The notes under the pieces: generated by a model
Told to the model about the DNA's origin: nothing
The model's database searches: none
The model's input: only the letters and a program-made list of their open reading frames with translations
Shown: one piece after another, positions 44,356-48,662 of the stretch
How the letters are laid out: each line of letters opens with the position of its first letter
Numbering within the stretch: the first letter of the stretch is position 1
Made by a program: the position numbers and the translations under genes
Assembly: GCA_020853705.1 (NCBI GenBank)
Contig: JADYYK010000111.1
Coordinates: forward strand, 1 to 48,662
Direction: 5' to 3'
Length of the DNA stretch: 48,662 bases
Source: Deltaproteobacteria bacterium
Lineage (GTDB): Bacteria > Myxococcota_A > Polyangia > Haliangiales > JADYYK01

Positions 44356-45552
44356 ATGCGCGCGTTCGCGGTGGCACTCGTGATGATGACGGCGGGGGTG
44401 GCGCGCGCGGAGCTGCCGCCGCTCCTCCGCATCGAGGATCCTGCGGGTGCCATGAAGCGCTTCCGCCAGGCGCTGGCCAAGGTCAAGGCCGGCAAGCCGG
44501 GCGCGCTGCTCCGCGTGGTCAACTATGGCGACTCGTTCACCTCGGACGACGCCATCACGCGGCGCGCGCGCGAGCGGCTGCAGGAGCTGCACGGGGACGG
44601 CGGCGCCGGCTGGGTGCCGTTCGCGCTGCCGTCACCCAGCTTCCGCCACATGACCGTCAAGCGCACCCACAGCGGCTGGAAGGTCAAGAACGTGACCTTC
44701 AAGCGCATCCCCGATGGGCGCTATGGCATCGGAGGCTCGGCGTTCGAGGGCACCTCGGGCGCGCAGAGCACCTTCATGACCATGGCCAAGGGCACCCTGG
44801 GCACCAAGGTGTCGCGCTACGAGCTGCAGTACCTGGTGCAGCCCGGCGGCGGCACCCTGGAGCTGACGCTGGACGGGCAGCCGCACGGCACGGTGGACAC
44901 CGCGGGGCCCGAGGTCAGCAGCGGCTTTCACGCCTTCGACGTGCCCGACGGGGCGCACACCCTGAAGGTGCGGGTGACGCGCGGGCGGGTGCGCGTGTTC
45001 GGCGTGGTGATGGAGCGCCCGGGGCCCGGCGTGACCTACGACAACCTGGGGCTGGCGTCGAACTCGGCGCGGGCGCTGCGCGGCATGAACCCCGAGCAGC
45101 TGCGCCAGCAGCACGCGCACCGGGACGTCGACCTGGTGGTGGTGCACCTGGGCGGCAACGGCGTCGACTGGTTCGCGCCCACCGCGAAGTCGATGGCGCG
45201 CTACCAGGAGGTCAACCTGGAGTTCTTCCAGATGGTGCGCGCGGCCGCGCCGCAGGCGTCGTGTCTGGTCATGGCGCCGACCGACTCGGGCTTCTGGGCA
45301 CGCGGCGTGGTGACGACCAAGCCGGGCATCCCGGGGGCGGTCGAGGCGCAGCGGCGCGCGGCGCACCAGGCCGGGTGTGCGTTCTGGGACACCTTCACCT
45401 GGATGGGCGGCAAGGGTGCGCTCAGGAAGTGGCTGAAGGAGGGCAACTGGACGACGGGGCTGAACCACCCGAACTCGGCGGGTGCGGAGCGCATCGGGCT
45501 CGGGCTGGTGGAGGCGCTGGAGGCGGACTTCGCGGAGGCGCGGGCGAAGTAG
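44356..45552 (+). CDS. secreted SGNH/GDSL hydrolase
   Basis: A 398-residue exported hydrolase with signal peptide (residues 1-18, ARA cleavage) and SGNH blocks: block I VVNYGDSFT (Ser60), block III HLGGNGVDW with the Gly and Asn, and the block V His in LNHPNSAGAERIG. Relatives deacetylate or transfer acyl groups on polysaccharides and peptidoglycan; here the 100-residue beta domain between blocks I and III is typical of the secreted group. ATG 44356 (MRAFAVALVM) is preferred over a GTG at 44347 because TACAAT ends 9 nt before it and the signal peptide starts there. Divergent from the TIGR02996 gene and convergent with the protease gene at 45586. Confidence 0.85.
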   Translation: MRAFAVALVMMTAGVARAELPPLLRIEDPAGAMKRFRQALAKVKAGKPGALLRVVNYGDSFTSDDAITRRARERLQELHGDGGAGWVPFALPSPSFRHMTVKRTHSGWKVKNVTFKRIPDGRYGIGGSAFEGTSGAQSTFMTMAKGTLGTKVSRYELQYLVQPGGGTLELTLDGQPHGTVDTAGPEVSSGFHAFDVPDGAHTLKVRVTRGRVRVFGVVMERPGPGVTYDNLGLASNSARALRGMNPEQLRQQHAHRDVDLVVVHLGGNGVDWFAPTAKSMARYQEVNLEFFQMVRAAAPQASCLVMAPTDSGFWARGVVTTKPGIPGAVEAQRRAAHQAGCAFWDTFTWMGGKGALRKWLKEGNWTTGLNHPNSAGAERIGLGLVEALEADFAEARAK

Positions 45553-45585
45553 CGTGACCGCGCCTGGCTGCGGCTGCGGCTGCGG

Positions 45586-46827
45586 CTACGGCGTCAGGGC
45601 CTCGAGCGCGCGCATGCGCTGGTACAGGGCGGCGTAGGTGTAGTCGGAGATCCACTCCTCGTCGCAGTAGCCCATGAAGTCGGTCGCGGTGGGCGCGATG
45701 AAGGTGCCGCTGCGCGAGTCGAAGCCCCACACGCCGGTGACGCCGTTCAGGTACGGGTAGCTGGCGTCGAACGAGGACACGCCGCAGGGTGCGTGTGAGC
45801 GGCCGTGGATGTGGCCGACCTCGTGCACCATGGTCCAGGCCGAGCGCTCGCCTGTGAAGCCGAGGCCGGAGCCGACGCGGGTGCTGGAGTTGCTCGGCGT
45901 GGTGATGACGTAGCTCTGGCCGCTGACGCAGCCCGAGCCGCAGTAGGTGCCGAAGTTCACCGCGGGGGCGACCAGGCCGTAGTAGTAGGTCGCGCGCGGC
46001 GCGCTCTCGGCGGCGCGCAGCTCGATGAGGGCATCATTGACGCTGCCGAAGCGGACGTCGCCCGAGAGGTTGAGGCTGGTCGACCAGGGCAGCGGGGCGT
46101 GCACGGTGAGTTCGACGGTGGACAGCGGGTACAGCGCGGTCAGCAGGGCGCGGTAGCGCTCGAGCTGGGTCGGGCTGGTGTCGGGCAGGCGGCCCGAGCC
46201 GTCGGTGTCATAGCGCAGCGGCACCAGCACGAGGCGCAGCGTGGTCGGCGCGGCGACCCCGAGGTCGAGATCGCTGCCGTCGCGCGGGTAGCGGGCGTCG
46301 CTGGCGGTGCCGGTCGGCACCGCGACGCCGTCGGCCGCGGTCAGGCGGACCGACCAGCGCGCGCCGGCGCTGAAGGCGTCGGGGGTGATGGGGATCGACA
46401 GCACGGAGGCTGCGACGGCGTCGGACGAGGCAGCCGACAGCGTGCCGGTCGAGGTGAAGCTCTTGCCGCCGAGGGTCAGCTCGGCGGTGACGGTGCGCGG
46501 GGCGGGCAGGGCGTCGACATAGATCCGCATGGCACCGCCGCGGCCGGGCAGCACCGGCACCGCGGGGGTCGCGGCGGGCTGGCCGGCGGTCACCAGCGGC
46601 TGCTTGACGGACTGGAACAGGGCGATGTCCCGGATGCGTACGCCGTCGGCCAGCAGCGGCGCGGCAGGGGCAGCGTCGGGGGGGATGATGACGCCGCCGT
46701 CGTCCCGGAGCACGGGGCCGGCGTCGCTGTCGTCGTCGCCCGCGGCCGGGTCGCTGCTGCAGGCGCCGACGCCGAGGAGCAGGGCGGCCAGGGCCGAGGA
46801 GGTCAGGACGGTCAGTGCTGCGCGCAT
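45586..46827 (-). CDS. metzincin-like zinc metalloprotease lipoprotein
   Basis: A 413-residue lipoprotein (lipobox LLGVGAC, Cys23) with an Asp/Gly linker and a protease domain in the C-terminal third. The zinc-binding motif is HEVGHIHGRSH, matching HExxHxxGxxH, and a Met-turn-like DFMGYC lies downstream (TATDFMGYCDEEWISDYTY). Before it lies a beta-rich region with a Trp/Thr-rich segment (about 90-260). The family resembles M66/StcE-like or M12-type proteases of myxobacteria; the substrate may be surface or prey proteins. ATG 46827 (MRAALTV) gives a normal signal peptide; a GTG at 46845 would add six residues. Divergent from the esterase gene at 46914. Confidence 0.85.
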   Translation of the reverse strand: MRAALTVLTSSALAALLLGVGACSSDPAAGDDDSDAGPVLRDDGGVIIPPDAAPAAPLLADGVRIRDIALFQSVKQPLVTAGQPAATPAVPVLPGRGGAMRIYVDALPAPRTVTAELTLGGKSFTSTGTLSAASSDAVAASVLSIPITPDAFSAGARWSVRLTAADGVAVPTGTASDARYPRDGSDLDLGVAAPTTLRLVLVPLRYDTDGSGRLPDTSPTQLERYRALLTALYPLSTVELTVHAPLPWSTSLNLSGDVRFGSVNDALIELRAAESAPRATYYYGLVAPAVNFGTYCGSGCVSGQSYVITTPSNSSTRVGSGLGFTGERSAWTMVHEVGHIHGRSHAPCGVSSFDASYPYLNGVTGVWGFDSRSGTFIAPTATDFMGYCDEEWISDYTYAALYQRMRALEALTP

Positions 46828-46913
46828 CGCCGCGACGTTTACCACGACTGGGGGCGACTGGAAGCCCGAAACAGGGGTGGACGGCGCGCGCGCCGAGGGC
46901 TATGGAGTGCGCC

Positions 46914-48248
46914 ATGCGCTTGGTGGCGAGCTGGCTGGCTGTGGGGGTGATCTGCGGCCTGGCCGCGGGATGTGGTGGGGGTGGTGGTGATGATGGGGAT
47001 GGCGGTGGTGGTGGTGGTGACGGCGGGGTGGCTGGTGGTGACGGCGGGGTGGCGGGCGATGGCGGAGCCGGGGATGCGATGGTGGGGCCGGCAGCGACGG
47101 TGCTGAGGATCCACTATCCCGCGGGGGCCGAGGTGGTGACCGTGCGTGGGGCGGGGCTGCCGGGTGGCTGGACGGTGGGTACGCCGACGACGGCGGGCGG
47201 CGCGGGCGGCGCGGACGTGTGGACGTACTCGACCACGACGCTGGCGGCGCCGACGGAGTGGAAGCCGCTGCTGGGCGACGTGTGGTCGCTGGGCGCGAAC
47301 TATCACGTGACGCCAGGCCAGACCGTCGACGTGTACCCTCACTTCAAGACGGCGCGTGGGCAGGTCATGCAGTTCGCGTCGCCGTTCGGGTCGACGGTGC
47401 TGGGCAACTCGCGTGTAGTGTGGGCCTACCTGCCGCCGGTGTACCTGGAGAACAGCACGGTGCGGCTGCCGGTGGTGTACATGCACGACGGCCAGAACCT
47501 GTTCGATGCGGCGCGCGCCTTCGGTGGCGTCGAGTGGCAGGTCGACGAGACCCTGGACGCGGCGGCGGCGGGCGGGCGGTGCCAGGATGCGGGCGCCAAG
47601 GCCTGCATGAGTGACGGCGACTGCAACCCGGGCGGTGGCGGCGCTGCCGGCGCTGCCGGCGCGGTGGTGCGCTGCGAGAGCTTCCGCGAGGCCATCGTGA
47701 TCGCACCCGAGAACGCTGGTGCGGCGCGGATCTACGAGTACACCCCGAGCTTCGACGCGTCATATGACCCCAGCGGCGGCGCCGACAAGTTCCTGCAGAT
47801 GCTGCGCACCGAGCTCAAGCCGCGCGTCGATTCCATGCTGCGCACGCTGCCCGGACCTGCCGACACCGGCGTGGTGGGCTCCTCGCTGGGCGGGCTGCTG
47901 TCGGCGTATGCCGGCGTGACGCAGCCGGGCACCTTCGGTCTGGTCGGCGCGATGTCCCCGTCCACCTGGTGGGACGGACGCGTCATCATCGCCCGCGTGA
48001 TGACGACGCCGACCGCAGGCGCGGGTGTGCGGCCGCTGCGGGTGTATGTCGACAGCGGCGACGCCGGGTCGTCGATGGACGGTGTGACCGACACCCGCGC
48101 GCTGGCGCAGGCCTATCTGGCGCGGGGCTACCTCATGGGGCAGGACTTCCTGCATGTGGTGGCCCCCGGCCATCAGCACAGCGAGGGCTACTGGGCGCAG
48201 CGGCTGCCAGGCGCGCTCGGGTTCCTGCTGGGGCCGCGGGAGCGGTAG
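46914..48248 (+). CDS. secreted esterase (Fes/esterase D-type alpha/beta hydrolase)
   Basis: A 444-residue lipoprotein (lipobox GLAAGC, Cys20) with a Gly/Asp-rich linker that contains a repeated GDGGVAG unit, then an alpha/beta-hydrolase of the enterochelin-esterase-like type: an N-terminal carbohydrate-binding-like beta domain, the motif LPVVYMHDGQNLFD, the nucleophile elbow VVGSSLGGLLSAY (Ser), an Asp in YVDSGD and the catalytic His in GHQHSEGYW. Substrates of this group include siderophore esters, feruloyl sugars and trehalose mycolates; here unknown. ATG 46914 is preferred (GGAG 6 nt upstream); ATG 46902 would add MECA. It is followed directly by the 25-bp tandem array, its TAG at 48246-48248 touching the first unit. 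Confidence 0.8.
   Translation: MRLVASWLAVGVICGLAAGCGGGGGDDGDGGGGGGDGGVAGGDGGVAGDGGAGDAMVGPAATVLRIHYPAGAEVVTVRGAGLPGGWTVGTPTTAGGAGGADVWTYSTTTLAAPTEWKPLLGDVWSLGANYHVTPGQTVDVYPHFKTARGQVMQFASPFGSTVLGNSRVVWAYLPPVYLENSTVRLPVVYMHDGQNLFDAARAFGGVEWQVDETLDAAAAGGRCQDAGAKACMSDGDCNPGGGGAAGAAGAVVRCESFREAIVIAPENAGAARIYEYTPSFDASYDPSGGADKFLQMLRTELKPRVDSMLRTLPGPADTGVVGSSLGGLLSAYAGVTQPGTFGLVGAMSPSTWWDGRVIIARVMTTPTAGAGVRPLRVYVDSGDAGSSMDGVTDTRALAQAYLARGYLMGQDFLHVVAPGHQHSEGYWAQRLPGALGFLLGPRER
47013..47054 (+). repeat. 21-bp in-frame tandem repeat in esterase linker
   Basis: Two copies of a 21-bp unit encode GDGGVAG twice, within a larger GGTGGT-rich run (46976-47070). Replication slippage would change linker length by seven residues. 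Confidence 0.75.
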
Positions 48249-48662
48249 CGCTTCGGCGGAGGCGGCGCGGGGGCGTTTCAGCGGAGGCGTCGCGGGGGCG
48301 TTTCGGCGGAGGCGGCGCGGGGGCGTTTCAGCGGAGGCGGCGCGGGGGCGTTTCAGCGGAGGCGGCGCGGGGGCGTTTCAGCGGAGGCGGCGCGGGGGCG
48401 TTTCAGCGGAGGCGTCGCGGGGGGAGCAGCTGAGGCGGCGCGGGGGCGTTTCAGCGGAGGCGGCGCGGGGGGGGCAGCTGAGGCGGCGCGGGGGCGTTTC
48501 AGCGGAGGCGGCGCGGAGGCGTTTCAGCGGAGGCGTCGCGGAGGCGTTTCAGCGGAGGCGTCACGGGGGCGTTTCAGCGGAGGCGTCGCGGAGGCGTTTC
48601 AGCGGAGGCGTCGCGGAGGCGTTTCAGCGGAGGCGTCGCGGAGGCGTTTCAGCGGAGGCGTC
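48248..48662. repeat. 25-bp tandem repeat array running off the window end
   Basis: Seventeen units fill the last 415 bp. Most are 25 bp and begin GCGTTTCAGCGGAGGCG, followed by GCGCGGGG or TCGCGGAG; the two variant units (48423-48445, 48471-48493) are 23 bp and carry CAGCTGAGGCGG instead. The type shifts from the GGCGCGGGG form on the left to the GTCGCGGAG form on the right. The period is not a multiple of three and there is no ORF. The core TTCAGCGGA matches the dispersed palindromes at 31 kb and 40 kb. No other gene or feature is seen here. Confidence 0.9.

Noticed and set aside
48248..48662. CRISPR-like array
   Set aside because: The units are contiguous with no unique spacers, and no cas genes are nearby.

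Overview
The window looks like chromosome from a myxobacterium (phylum Myxococcota, probably a Haliangium/Kofleria/Nannocystis-type lineage). The signs are very high GC, coding on both strands with third-position G/C, about a dozen small secreted lipoproteins with Cys-Gly/Asp-rich linkers, a MYXO-CTERM-like C-terminus (gene at 40381-42969), AgmX/PglI-like C-terminal domains (11130-12761 and 14896-16425), a TIGR02996 repeat-companion protein and several eukaryotic-type Ser/Thr kinases. No rRNA, tRNA, transposase, prophage or CRISPR was seen. Species assignment is inference.

Layout. 1-4520: secreted lipoproteins, a beta-helix protein and a beta-propeller-like protein. 4642-7583: a LuxR-type regulator, a small alpha/beta protein and a polytopic membrane protein, with TGGGTAG dyads after the regulator. 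7586-10098: a Crp-type regulator followed on the same strand by an SPFH protein and a lipoprotein; an exact TGTGA-N6-TCACA site sits between crp and the SPFH gene. 10165-16425: three Ser/Thr kinases (one cytosolic, one fused to an FGE-sulfatase domain, one fused to an AgmX-like domain) and a TPR/AgmX-like periplasmic protein. 16457-19780: RbgA-type GTPase, RlmI-like methyltransferase, and a GlxA/AraC regulator divergent from an ABM-domain protein. 19806-28858: lipoproteins, an M23 peptidase, an ABC1/UbiB kinase coupled to a copper-monooxygenase-like lipoprotein and a DUF1801-like protein, a CrtI-like flavoprotein and a single-haem lipoprotein. 28901-33844: crotonase, MsrB, membrane protein, Cys-rich small protein, Nudix hydrolase, and an ECF sigma factor with two single-pass membrane proteins. 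33889-40352: phosphoglucomutase, a divergent response regulator/sensor kinase pair, a PP2C phosphatase and an MDR-type oxidoreductase. 40381-48248: MYXO-CTERM protein, a Cys-rich lipoprotein, TIGR02996/LRR protein, SGNH hydrolase, metzincin-like protease and an esterase. 48248-48662: a 25-bp tandem repeat array running off the window end.

The main cross-cutting observation is in the start regions. At least a dozen genes have a TANNNT -10-like hexamer only 5-9 nt before the start codon and no Shine-Dalgarno sequence, which points to widespread leaderless mRNAs. Genes with good ribosome sites (6418, 6798, 9330, 19481, 26072, 36387) mostly have longer leaders carrying operator-like sequences. 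A second theme is a family of TTCAGC(T/G)GAA palindromes at gene ends, related in sequence to the terminal tandem array. A third is local control circuits that can be read from the DNA: Crp to SPFH operon, ECF sigma autoregulation, LuxR dyads and GlxA direct repeats.
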